The notes beneath the pieces are model-generated. The model searched no databases, was not told the DNA's origin, and saw only the letters and a list, made by a program, of their open reading frames with translations. This document shows positions 1 through 9,568 of a stretch of 64,000 nucleotides of DNA, one piece after another. A program made the translations under genes and the position numbers. Where the stretch lies: assembly GCA_950295325.1 (NCBI GenBank), contig OX485804.1:11718001-11782000 (forward strand), given 5' to 3'. Positions within the stretch are counted from its first letter, which is position 1; each line of letters opens with the position of its first letter. The stretch comes from Polytrichum commune. Taxonomy: Eukaryota; Streptophyta; Polytrichopsida; Polytrichales; Polytrichaceae.

Positions 1-558
1 GAAGATGGAGTGGTTGGTTGTTATGATTAGACATCATACAAGGAAGTTATGATGGTCTGAAGCTGCTGGGGGGGGTTCTAGGCCCAACAGCTAAAGGAAA
101 ATGTCCACTTGGCCCCAACTCTTGGTAGGGAGACAAGAGGTTAGTTGACGGTGGGGTAGGGGCCCCGCGTAGAGTCCTAGAGGCTTATATGGGTGAGGTG
201 GTGTGGCCTCACCCACCCGAGGCCGAACGGCACGGCCTCCTTCCATGGGCATTGGCCCAATGTGAGGCCATAGTTGCCTAGTATGGTTCGGGTTGTTGTA
301 GTGTTGCTCCGGCAACGCGATGATCAACATGGGATTGGACTTCCATGGATGGAAGTCCACATCTAGGAATGGGTTACAGATTAAGGGGTGAGTCCCGAAA
401 GCAAAGTAGGAGGGTTGGTTCCCTCCTATGAACTATAAGGTCCGGGGTAGGAGGAGCTAACCATTGGCATGGCGGAATGCGAATGGTTAGCGTTCGTAAC
501 CTTTTGCTAGAATTGAAAATTGGCAAGATTTTTAAGGCGAGTAGCAAGGGTTGCGACA
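1..558 (+). mobile_element. G1 5' LTR of Ty3/gypsy chromovirus, cut by window edge
   Basis: This is the 3' part of the roughly 970-992 bp LTR that recurs throughout the window. It ends GTTGCGACA at 558 and is followed at once by the primer binding site. It contains the family landmarks: the CTGCTGG...CCCAGC-type inverted repeat, a possible TATA (cttatatgg near 184-192), and the hairpin around the ttccatggatggaa motif. The upstream part lies outside the window, so the TSD of the G1/G2 array cannot be checked on this side. Confidence 0.9.
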
Positions 559-1270
559 CTTTGTATCAGAGCAGGGTTCCAATATTTGAGCTAGCACTTT
601 GAGGGAGACACGGCGATCAATCGTGAGGGTTGTTATGGTGAACCCGGTGTTCCCAAAAGGTTGTGAGGCTCAAATTGGAACAAAGATAATGTGTACATGG
701 AATTTGACCATACCATTGGTTCTAATGACAATGGTGGACATGATGATTGATTCGGTGAGGAAAATGGTGGAGCCCTTTGAAAGGGCTTCCGCACACCTCA
801 AAAAGCATTTGGGGCCTAGAATACTGAATGCACCTAAAACTTTGGAGGGCATTAATGTTGGATTGAAATTCCAATTCGAAATGCTTGGAAGGTATTGATA
901 TTAGAATGAATTTTGTGGAAATGAGGCGTCCAGGCCCCTTAAGGCATATATGCACGAAGTTTACACCCAATTTAATTGTATATCTTAGATGAACGAGTTT
1001 TTTAAGAAATACATCGTTTTAGGTGGGGTTTCAAAAGCGGGTGGTGAATACCAAGTTCAAATTTCCAAAAGTTTATTGAGGTTGTGGCGGGGATCATCAA
1101 AATTGCCACGAGCATTAAAGCCGATGACCCCAATAAGAAATTTGGTGGTGCCTTACAACAATGGACGTTGAGGGGAGATAGGTACCACGCCAAATAATAC
1201 TTGTGCCGCGGACCGAATGTAAGACGATGGCATTGTGGCCAAGGCTAGTAGCCTTAAGCCGAGGCCAAGT
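559..1270 (+). pseudogene. G1 leader and gag-region remnant
   Basis: The primer binding site is at 561-572 (TTGTATCAGAGC), one base away from the TGGTATCAGAGC initiator tRNA-Met site of the sister copies. The sequence that follows matches the first 0.7 kb of the internal region of every other gypsy copy (for example 36333-37340). No full-length Gag can be read, only short ORFs such as 599-898. The downstream part is shortened: only one unit of the ~57-bp Cys/His repeat seen in other copies remains, near 1190-1230. The segment stops at a solo LTR insertion. Confidence 0.7.
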
Positions 1271-3044
1271 TGTAGTAGGTTTTTGCTATGACTTTAAAAC
1301 AACAAAACCCAGGGAACAAAGTCTCCAGGAAGACTGAGATAGTGTCTATAAGAGTTAATGTCACATTAGATTAAGGATTTTAATAACATATTAGGGTCTT
1401 TCTTCCTTCATTACTTCTTAATTCCATTTATTTCCCCACTCTTATGGTTCTTTTGTGCTTCCTCAGTAGTGAGTGACTCTGTCCTATCAAAAGGTAATTT
1501 TCTATCATTCTATGGTTTCGACCTATGTCGGTCGTGAAGCTCAACAGCTTGGCAAGTAGTCATTGGCAATTTGTCAGGACCGAAGTCCGGGGTAATGTCT
1601 TTTAGTAACCGCATCGTCTTAGAGCAACATAATTCACAATTGCGGTAATTCAATCATTTTTAATTCCTTTTTAATTCAACTTACAACCATCATGCATGTC
1701 TTCACATAACTCAAGTCACCACCTTCATCTTCGATCATCTGGTGACTCATCTCAGGCAATCATCCACTTGTTAATATGAAATTCAATACATCAACAGCTA
1801 GGCTATATTCTTTCCTTAAGGCTTTAGTCTGTTTGAAACTAATAATGTCATGTGGTTGGTAAAGTCTTACTCCAATACGGTAATATCTCCTTCTCGGGAA
1901 GGTTATGTCTTGACAGCCTATGGCTTGCCTCTAGTCCTTCCATGTCCACCGTTGGCTACTAGTCCAACTCTCTCTCTCTCTCTGAATCTCTCTCGGCTAA
2001 TGGCCAGTAAAGTAACAGCACGTGCCTAGGCGATAGCCCCTCTCTTTGCTCTCTGTCTGCCTCTCTGTAACGGTTATTGCCTTCTCGGTTGGCTACTCAG
2101 CTCACTGAGAGTTCTCTCAACTCTTTCCCGAGACTATGGCTCTCGTCCTTATTGGCTAATTGCCAGCATTCGCTGCTCTCGGCTAATTGCCCAAGACTAA
2201 GCTTCTTGCCCACTCAGCCTCTCCGACTGAGTTCATCAACAGCTTGCCTTCTTTTCGACAGGCTCATTTCTTATGTCAACACCCCTTCAGGGTAAGTTTA
2301 CTTTGCCACATCCTGACTTCCTCTCAAAATATTGCCTCTCTTTGCTCACGCTTCACATACACTCAGACTCTTTCGGCTCTTCCTACGACTAAGCATCCTT
2401 CCGTCAATAGTCCTTCTACTCCTCTCCGCCAACTCGCCCTTAACCAACTTTGACATATACCAGTGCAAACTGCTATCAGCCTATTTGCCTGATCTTGATA
2501 TGACAATACTACGTCAGACTACTTGCCTCACTCAGACAATGCTACTGACAGACTCGCTTCACAATTTCCACATTTCACACGCAGACAAACAATGTCACAT
2601 TTCACTTCTTCTTCCGTAATAATTCAATCAATGTTCTTGAATACTTTCAGTCTTTATTGTTTCCAAGTTCACAGACACTCTAACTTTGAGTGCTCCGACT
2701 CTCTGCCTATGGCCAATCCCTCCGAGCCTCTCGCTCTGGGATATAACTATGACGACACTCAATCACTGAGTGATACGCCTGCTAAGACTATTGCTAACTC
2801 TATGCTAAGCTTGAGACTATGTGTGATTCTGCAAAATGATAATAGCCCGTGGTTGCTGATGGCCGGCTCCTCCTTATCGGCGAAGGAGGTGACGAGTCGG
2901 TTAGCTGTCGTAACCGCTTCTGAACGACAATCGCCCCCTTCATCGACTCCAGATGAAGTTCAACCGTCAATTGCCAAATGAAAGTCGTCAAAACAGGCTA
3001 ATAGCCTTATTCGGACAGGCGATGGTCCAAAAATTGGTTTTACA
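1271..3044. mobile_element. Solo LTR of an unrelated retrotransposon (1.77 kb)
   Basis: This segment interrupts G1 at a point where the other gypsy copies are continuous (ggccaagt/cttgtgtacc). It starts TGTAGTAGG, ends GGTTTTACA, and is flanked by a perfect 5-bp duplication CAAGT (1266-1270 and 3045-3049). TG...CA ends, a 5-bp TSD and no retroviral coding capacity fit a solo LTR. The middle (about 1960-2800) is pyrimidine-rich, with a CT microsatellite near 1970 and scattered variants of a cggctaattgcc motif. The small ORFs inside (for example 2523-2981) match nothing I recognise. Strand is not determined. Confidence 0.75.
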
Positions 3045-3049
3045 CAAGT

Positions 3050-4706
3050 CTTGTGTACCTTGAGGCTCAAATGAATGGGAGAAATGTCTCATGTGTTGAC
3101 AAAGAGGCTACCACTCCTTCTTGAGCCCAAAACTCACAAGGGAGTTGGGGCTTGCCGATTGATAGAGCGGGCAAGCCCACCAAGGTGCGGTTTGGAAAGG
3201 GCGAACCGCATGAGACAAAGGAGGCCGCGATGCATATAACCTTTGAATGTGGGACATTGGATTTTTGTCAAAATTTCACACCATGTGAAATAGATGAAAT
3301 GCATGTCATTGTAAAGGCCGTTTTCTTTGAAACTCACATGATAGATGTGAGGTGCAAGCCGGTGTGCTTGCGGTGCATTATGAATTGAAGTTCAAATTGA
3401 CAAGGACTCCTATGGTAGGAGGACCCAAGTTGAATTTGGTCTTAATGGACCAAATAAAAAATAAAAATGATAATGGTCGTGGTTCAATTGGAGCAACTCC
3501 AAGGAACTTATGGGGAGGCTAGGAAAGATGGGCCTCCCCTAAACCACAGTGGTGAGATGTTGGTGAGATACAATGATGTATTCACCAATGTGTTGCCCAA
3601 AAATTTACCCCCAATGAGTGAGAAACAACTTTGCTCAACGAGAGATTGAGTTCTTGAGGTATGTGGTGACAAAGGAAGTTGGTGGACGAACACGAAAAAT
3701 GCCAAGGCAATCCAAGAGGAGAATTGGCCATTGACTCAAGAAAAGGGCTTAGGTCATTTGTTGGCCTAGCCAACTACTACTACCTCTTCATTCGTGGTTT
3801 TTCTAAGGTTGCTAGGACCTTAGTCAACTTGTTAAAAAAATGGCTATCCCAAGAGTGGGATGAGCCTTGTCACCAAGCCTTTGGGGAGCTAAAAAACAAG
3901 TGCTCTTCGCCGCCCGTGCTTAAGTTCGCGGACTTTGACAAACCTTTTGAGGTGCATACGGGGGCGAGTGACTTTACCATTGGCGGATGTTGATCCAAGA
4001 TGGATGACCATTGCATATGAAAGCGTTAAGCTCAATGTTGTCAAACCTTGTCTGACTTGTGCAAGAAATGGCTATCCCAAGAGTGGGATGAGCCTTGCCA
4101 CAAATTGCAAGTCTTTGAGGAGGTTAAAAGCAAGTTCTCTTTGCCGCCCGTGCTCAAGTTCGCGGAATTTGACAAACCTTTTGAGGTGCATACGGGGGCG
4201 AGTAACTTTATCATTGGCGGATGTTGATCCAAGATGGATGCCCATTGCATATGGGAGCATTAAGATTAATGGTTGTCCGACCTTGTGCGACTTATGAAAG
4301 AAATGGCTATCCCAAGAGTGGGATGAGCCTTGTCACCAAGTCTTTGGAGGAGCTTAAGAGCAAGTTCCCTTCGCCACCCGTGCTCAAGTTTCCGGACTTT
4401 AACAAACCTTTTGAGGTGCATACGGAGGCGAGTGACTTTACTATTGGCGGATTGTTGATGTAAGATGGATGGCCATTATATATGAGAGCATGAAGTTCGA
4501 TGGTTGTCCGACCTTGTCCGACTTGTGAAAGAAATAGCTATCCCAAGAGTGGGATAATGTTTGTCACCAAGTCTTTAGGGAGCTTAAGACCAAGTTCTCT
4601 TCGCCGCCCGTGCTCAAGTTTGCGGAGCTTGACAAACCTTTTGAGGTGCATACGGGGGTAAGTGACTTTGCCAATGGTGGATTATGTGTAAGATGGATGG
4701 CCATTA
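3050..4706 (+). pseudogene. G1 pol remnant: protease end, RT thumb, tandem RNase H-start modules
   Basis: After the solo LTR the gypsy internal region resumes. 3152-3388 reads like the C-terminal part of a gypsy retropepsin plus linker (VRFGKGEP, FCQNFTPCEID). 3679-3993 gives the RT connection block with the classic LRSFVGLANYY, FIRGFSKVARTL and PVLKFADFDKPFEVHTGAS. The usual TDAS is TGAS, so the first RNase H aspartate is lost. From 3841 the thumb/RNase H-start module is repeated four times (see the repeat entry). Stops and frameshifts abound, and no complete RT palm with YxDD is readable. The segment is cut at 4706 by a copia insertion with TSD CATTA (4702-4706). G1 continues in reverse orientation from 15021. 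Confidence 0.8.
3841..4706 (+). repeat. Four tandem ~231-bp modules of RT thumb/RNase H start in G1
   Basis: Units begin at TGGCTATCCCAAGAGTGGGAT: 3841, 4069, 4304 and 4535, so the spacings are 228, 235 and 231 bp. Each unit encodes, with decay, a WLSQEWDEPCHQ-like start, then ELK, PPVLKF, DKPFEVHTGAS, IGG, and IAYGSMKL-like ends. The fourth begins TAG instead of TGG and is interrupted by copia; its tail is at 15016 and below on the minus strand. The same array, with three units, is present in all other copies, so it predates their dispersal. Confidence 0.9.
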
Positions 4707-4898
4707 TATTGAGAAATGAGAGGAGAAAGCAAAGAGATCAACGTAGAAAGGTAGAACACAACACACAAGGATTGCATACAATGGAGAGAGTGATTAGCTC
4801 CTCCCCTTATGCCTTTATTTATATGTATGGGTTAGGACCAGCGTAGACAACCCATATGGGACAATGTCACCGTTGCAACCTAACTCTATCTTCCAATA
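4707..4898 (-). mobile_element. C-left 3' LTR, Ty1/copia (192 bp)
   Basis: This is the reverse complement of the copia LTR at 27489-27680 and has the same length. In element orientation it runs TATTGGAAG...TTTCTCAATA, so the terminal repeat is TATTG/CAATA rather than TG/CA. A TATAAATA box is present, and the purine tract AAAATGGGAG lies just outside it (4899-4908, reverse strand). The outer flank is CATTA (4702-4706), the duplicated target in G1. The partner flank is found at 15017-15021. Confidence 0.92.
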
Positions 4899-6853
4899 CT
4901 CCCATTTTGCGAGGTGGCATTGTACTCCAACCCCATTATTTCACTTAACCCCTCATGCCTATCTCTCGCTAAAGCCTTTGTTAGAATGTCCGCTACCATA
5001 TATTGCGTTGGACAATATTCTAACTCTACAATTTTGTTTTCAATTTTTGCTCTAATGAAATGGTGTTGCACATCTATATGCTTCGACCTATCATGGTTGG
5101 TTGGGTTCTTAGCTAATGCCATAGAACCTTGGTTGTCGCACATGATGGTCGTGGCCTCCTCTTGTACACAACCTACATCCTCCATTAATTGCCTTAGCCA
5201 AATGGCCTCCCTCGTGCATCGGTTCATGGCCATGTACTCCGCCTCCATTGTTGATTGTGCCACCGTTTGTTGCCGTTTGCTATTCCACGAAACGGCTCCG
5301 TCTCCAACAAAGAATACGTACCCGGACGTGGACCTACGGTTTTCCACATCGCCGGCCCAATCCGCATCCGAATACCCTTTGACGTTAATATGATTGCCTC
5401 CGATGCGCAACTTCATATTTAAGGTGCCCTTCAAGTAGCGCATGATCCGTTTGACCGCCATCCAATGCATGGGACCCGGTTTCGACATATAGCGGCTTAC
5501 CACGCTTACCGCAAATGCGAGGTCCGGTCTTGTGGCCACCATTGCGTACATCAACGACCCCGCCGCGTCTTGATACGGAATGTCCTTCATTTCGTGTGAA
5601 TGCTCCTCGTATTCCTCCTCCGAAAGATTGGCCAATGAGGTCTTGGTGTCGAGCGGGGTTGAGATGGGCTTGCAATCGCTCATGCCGAATCGCTCCAAAA
5701 TGGTTTCGATGTAGCTTCGTTGATGCATGGTGATGGTGCGCGACCTCCTATCCCTCTCGAAATGAACGCCGAGGAAGAAATGCAACTCGCCGAGGTCGCT
5801 CATCTCGAATTCGCGCTCGAGGCTAGCCTTCAACTCGTTGATCATGTCCACGTCGTCCGACAAAATCACGAGGTCGTCCACATATATGATGACAATCACA
5901 ATGTAGTTGCAAGTTTGCAAAACATACAACGAGTGATCCGCATGGCTCCTCGTAAAGCCTTTGTTCACGAAGAACACGTTAATGCATTCGTACCATGCTC
6001 GTCCGGATTGCTTCAATCCGTAGAGCGTTTTCCTCAACTTGCATACGAGATGCTCTCGGCCTTTTTGCACGAACCCCTCCGGTTGCTCCATGTAGATGAC
6101 CACGTCCAATTCGCCGTTCAAGAATGCGGTCTTGACGTCCATTTGATGTATCTCCAAGCCCATGGCCGCCGCCAATGCGAGTATAACTCGAATGGTGTTG
6201 AATTTGGCCACCGGTGCAAAGGTTTCGCTAAAGTCTACGCCTTCCACTTGCGAGCACCCCTTTGTTACTAACCTTGCTTTGAAACGAACCACCACGCCTC
6301 TCGCATCTTTTTTCGTTTTAAACACCCATTTGCACTTCACGGCCTTGCGGCCCTTCGGCAACGGAGTTAACTCCCACGTGCCATTGGCAATGAGAGATTC
6401 GAACTCCTCTTGCATAGCCAACTCCCACTCGCTCGCATCACTCGATTGAATGGCCTCTCTCACATTTCTAGGTTCCCCGATGGTTGCCATGTTTGCATGC
6501 TCTTTGTCTTGGGGCGGCGGAATGTGGTTCTTCCACCATTCCCCGAGCGGTTTGCGTGCCCTATCCGGATACCTAGAATGGCCCATGGTTTCATTGCTAT
6601 GTTGCGGTGGTGGAGGTGCTTTGGTTGCGGGTTTCTTACCATAGTCAAGTTTCGATGCCTCCGCGCTACGAGTGGATTTCGTGGCCGGAATGTTGGCCTC
6701 CGCATCCTCCTCCTCCTCGATGTCGAGCTCCTCCAAAGGATCGTCGCCGTTGGCCTCCGACTCGTCCACGTCCGATTTGGCGGATATGTCCACCTTGACC
6801 GCCGGTGTTTCGTTGTCGCAACCCTTGCTAGCCCCCCTTGACAATCTTGCCAA
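4886..6853 (-). CDS. Copia reverse transcriptase-RNase H half of Pol (C-left)
   Basis: This 655-residue ORF carries the C-terminal half of a Ty1/copia polyprotein. Residues 14 onward are copia, with an acidic linker at about 30-55. The RT spans about 130-400, with QMDVKTAFL (D239) and YVDD (324-327) as catalytic residues. RNase H has SDADWAGD (D496), STMEAEY (E537), a MCDNQG motif at 571-576, and ADILTK (D622). The first 13 codons, including the ATG, come from the gypsy LTR inserted next door; the natural N-terminal half of Pol lies beyond that LTR. The stop is inside the copia LTR. The protein is identical along its length to the copy at 25534-27501, as expected for recent duplication or gene conversion between inverted copies. 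Whether the LTR-supplied ATG is used is unknown. Confidence 0.9.
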   Translation of the reverse strand: MARLSRGASKGCDNETPAVKVDISAKSDVDESEANGDDPLEELDIEEEEDAEANIPATKSTRSAEASKLDYGKKPATKAPPPPQHSNETMGHSRYPDRARKPLGEWWKNHIPPPQDKEHANMATIGEPRNVREAIQSSDASEWELAMQEEFESLIANGTWELTPLPKGRKAVKCKWVFKTKKDARGVVVRFKARLVTKGCSQVEGVDFSETFAPVAKFNTIRVILALAAAMGLEIHQMDVKTAFLNGELDVVIYMEQPEGFVQKGREHLVCKLRKTLYGLKQSGRAWYECINVFFVNKGFTRSHADHSLYVLQTCNYIVIVIIYVDDLVILSDDVDMINELKASLEREFEMSDLGELHFFLGVHFERDRRSRTITMHQRSYIETILERFGMSDCKPISTPLDTKTSLANLSEEEYEEHSHEMKDIPYQDAAGSLMYAMVATRPDLAFAVSVVSRYMSKPGPMHWMAVKRIMRYLKGTLNMKLRIGGNHINVKGYSDADWAGDVENRRSTSGYVFFVGDGAVSWNSKRQQTVAQSTMEAEYMAMNRCTREAIWLRQLMEDVGCVQEEATTIMCDNQGSMALAKNPTNHDRSKHIDVQHHFIRAKIENKIVELEYCPTQYMVADILTKALARDRHEGLSEIMGLEYNATSQNGSIGR

Positions 6854-7805
6854 TTTTCATTTCTACCAAAGGTTACGAGCGCTAACCATTCGCATTCCGC
6901 CATGCTAATGGATAGCTCCTCTTACCCCGGACCAATAGTTCATAGGAGGGAACCAACCCTCCTACTTTGCTTTCGGGACTCACCCCTTAATCGCTAACCA
7001 ACCCCTTTAATCGGTAACCAATCCTTAGATGTGGGCTTCCATCCATGGAAGTCCAATCTTATGTTGATCATCGCGTTGCCGGAGCAACACTACAACAACC
7101 CGAACCATACTAGGCAACTATGGCCTCACATTAGGCCAATGCCAATGGAGGCCGTGCCGTTCGGCCTCGGGTGGGTGAGGCCACACCACCTCACCCATAT
7201 AAGCCTCTAGGACTTCACGCGGGGCCCCTACCCCACCGTCAACCAACCTCTTGTCTCCCTACCAAGAGTTGGGGCCAAGTGGGCAATTTCCTTTAGCTGC
7301 TGGGCCTAGAACCCCCCAGCAGCTTCAGACCATCATAACTTCCTTGTATGATGTCTGATCATAACAACCAACCGCTCCATCCTCATCTACGCTTCACGTA
7401 GATGCCGATGGACTCCTCACTTGCTCCATTCGAGCAAGTCTTGGGGAAGTTATGCCTGTTTGAATCTTGGCAGTCCCGGGAATCCCTCCCAGGCACTGCT
7501 GTACCAGGGCGCTGTCCCGGGACAGCGCCCCACTCAAATGGCCATAACTCCTAGCTCACACCTCCGATTGAGGTGTTCTTGAGCATTCTAGAATCACCAC
7601 GCCATGAGCTACGCATAGCTCATGGCCTTACCCTTGTGCCTCCTAGTCTTCGTGGGTGGGAGGCGTTCCCAACGCCCGGGGCCCTCACCCACACTAGGAT
7701 CACTTGGGCCCTCTCACCAACGGCGCCACAAGTCCCGGGTGTCACTCCGGGGTCCCCCTTGTGCCCATGGTGTTTCGGGCACTCCTCATGGAGAGGTGCG
7801 CGACA
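6814..7805 (-). mobile_element. Solo gypsy LTR inside C-left (992 bp)
   Basis: A complete LTR in minus orientation (TGTCGCAACC at the low end, GCGCGACA at the high end) separates the copia integrase from the RT at exactly the site where C-right carries full-length G3. In copia orientation the flanks are ACAAA and ACGAA, the same near-duplication as at G3. Length is 992 bp, equal to both G3 LTRs. At the three positions where the G3 LTRs differ, this one matches the 3' LTR at offsets 320 and 340 (7485, 7465) and the 5' LTR at offset 547 (7258). It is therefore a mosaic and not a simple solo product of G3. Confidence 0.93.
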
Positions 7806-8300
7806 TTTGTCAACGCTCCCACTTGGACAATCCTCCAAATGCGTTTTGTCCTCGAAAAACACCACGTCCGGACTCTTGATGATTTTCTTAGTCTCCAAGC
7901 AAATGAGCCGGTACGCCTTCGTGCCTTCGCAATATCCGAGGAACAAACACTTGACGCCCTTGGCGTCCAACTTCGTTCGCCTTTGATCCGGCACCTTCGC
8001 ATAAGCCACGCAACCGAACACGCGCATGTGGGACACGTGCGGCATCTTCCCGCTCCACGCTTCCTCGGGCGTCTTACCTTCCACGGCCTTCGTGGGACAC
8101 CGGTTGCGCACGTACACCGCATTGCACACCGCCTCCGCCCAAAATTCGTGGCCGAGGCGTTGGGCATGAATCATGGACCGCGCCATCTCCACGATGGTGC
8201 GATTGGCCCGTTCGGCCACCCCGTTTTGTTGCGGCGTGTAAGGTGAAGAATTTTGGCGTGCGATGCCATGTTTGCTTAAAAAATCGTCGAATGCCTTAGA
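7806..8300 (-). pseudogene. Copia integrase fragment (C-left), 5'-truncated
   Basis: The reading frame matches C-right residues after the second integrase aspartate: the SPYTPQQNGVAERANR block with the catalytic Glu, the HAQRLGHEFW and FGCVAYAKVP blocks, and the FFEDKTHLEDC end. Only a few differences from C-right are visible, for example Arg for Pro in the VYV-NRCP motif and His for Tyr in SKHG. Gag, protease, GAG-pre-integrase and the first two integrase aspartates are missing. The break at 8299-8300 joins gypsy LTR sequence through a 2-base overlap, so this looks like a deletion junction and not a natural element end. Confidence 0.88.
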
Positions 8301-8514
8301 TCATCGCGTTGCTGGAGCAACACTACAACAACCCAAACCATACTAGGCAACCATGGCCTCACAATGGGCCAAAGCCCATGGAGGCCGTGCCGTTTGGCCT
8401 CGGGTGGGTGAGGCCACACCACCTCACCCATATAAGCCTCTAGGACTTCACGCGGGGCCCCTACCCCACCGTCAACCAACCTCTTGTCTCTCTACCAGGA
8501 GTTGGGGCCAAGCC
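8301..8514 (-). mobile_element. Fragment of the shared G1/G2 LTR
   Basis: This is a minus-strand piece of the gypsy LTR, from the ttgctccggcaa hairpin back to the ccaactc-tggtagagagac segment. It is joined on one side to truncated copia integrase and on the other, at about 8514, to the 3' internal region of G1 (ggccaagcc/aaagaac), with about 1.4 kb of internal and LTR sequence deleted there. The next part of the same LTR resumes at 27681, beyond C-right. This fits a single LTR that a second copia copy split before the inversion. Confidence 0.8.
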
Positions 8515-8699
8515 AAAGAACAAGTACATGTTGTGAGGTAATTAGCCTAGAAGCTAAGTGTGCTACTAGCGTCTCTCCCCCACTACAGGAGATTGATGTC
8601 CTCATCAATGCCTACGCTTCATTTTATTGGAATGTCTAGCCTTAGTTTCTTCAAAGTGCTTAACCAATTCCTTGGCGTTCATCATGTCTCTTGTCGCTA
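8515..8699 (-). pseudogene. G1 chromodomain end and 3' leader remnant
   Basis: On the minus strand this matches the 3' end of the gypsy pol in other copies (for example 40560-40690): the last part of the chromodomain (KHFEET, then a Lys/Arg-rich tail) and the start of the 3' untranslated stretch with the tagtgggggagagacg motif. The segment is cut at 8694-8701 by a DNA transposon. The target TCGCTACC is repeated at 12301-12308, where the G1 sequence resumes. Confidence 0.75.
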
Positions 8700-9429
8700 C
8701 CTCGGGGGGGCCACTCCCTTGTATATTTTGCATACACCTGCGATAATGACCTATTAAAATGGGGGCTATTTACCTATGAGAAAGGATTATAAGGGATGCT
8801 GATTTTTGAAATAATGGTAAATTGTTGTGATTATTTGCACCCTATTGGTAATTATAAATTCTTGGATGGTTGATTTTATGGTACCCTATATTACTTATAT
8901 GTAAATATTTTCCCCTGATTGCCCCCATTCCTTAAAGTGTATGATATAGTAGAATTCTCGTTAGAAGCATGTGTACAGAGTAAGAGAAACAAACATTTAC
9001 TAGGGTTTAGGGTTCAGGGTCACACTGAAGTTCGGGCAAAGCAAAACACTAAACAATAACAACAAAAAGATTGCAATTACATGTCATTAAGCAACACGAG
9101 CCAACGAATAAAAGTTGTGTTGGATAACACAGTTAGAAACCTTGAGGTGTTAGGGAACATGCCAGCCACATGTGTCTCAAAGTCACATTTACAAGGTTTG
9201 CAGAAGCCCTACAATTGATGCCTTGATCTTCCAATCCTACACATTGGAGGAAAATCCCACGCCATGCAAACAAAATCCACCTAAACCAACTAGGCTACCA
9301 TTTACACATGTGGGAGATATGAGGGTACTCGAACTGAAATGACTACTACAGATTTCAAGGTATACTAATGATCATTCAATCTTTTTTCCAAATTATATCT
9401 CCACATGTGTGAGATAGTACAAATTTAGC

Positions 9430-9568
9430 AGGTTTTATTCTTTATTTGAAATGAACTCACTCAATGAGTTTGCATCTACCTCATCTAAAGTGTAGATTTT
9501 GCTAGTTGATTCATACACTAGAGACACAGTTGATATAATAGCATCCACATCAACCCACACACAGTCAC
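9430..9568 (-). pseudogene. End of transposase-associated C-terminal domain (after LTR insertion)
   Basis: The minus strand reads a WVDVDAIISTVSLVY-type peptide followed by an acidic tail and stop. It is the continuation of the fragment at 11883-12098 and matches the WIDIDSVISTVSMSF end at about 61370-61430. The piece is separated from its upstream half by the solo LTR at 9569-11882. Confidence 0.7.

Noticed and set aside
1960-2820. Coding exons in the CT-rich stretch (ORFs of 72-152 codons)
   Set aside because: They lie inside a solo LTR, have low-complexity Ser/Leu/Pro content and show no recognisable domain.
5720-6841. Plus-strand ORFs of 143-183 codons over copia RT
   Set aside because: They are antisense to the conserved RT-RNase H frame and have no motif of their own.
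4886-6853. RT-RNase H ORF as an independent host gene with its own start
   Set aside because: Its first 13 codons are gypsy LTR, and the natural upstream Pol half is known from C-right; it is half of a transposon gene.
8995-9022. Telomere-like motif (gggtttagggttcaggg)
   Set aside because: It is barely two imperfect plant-type units in the subterminal part of a DNA transposon; too short for an interstitial telomere.
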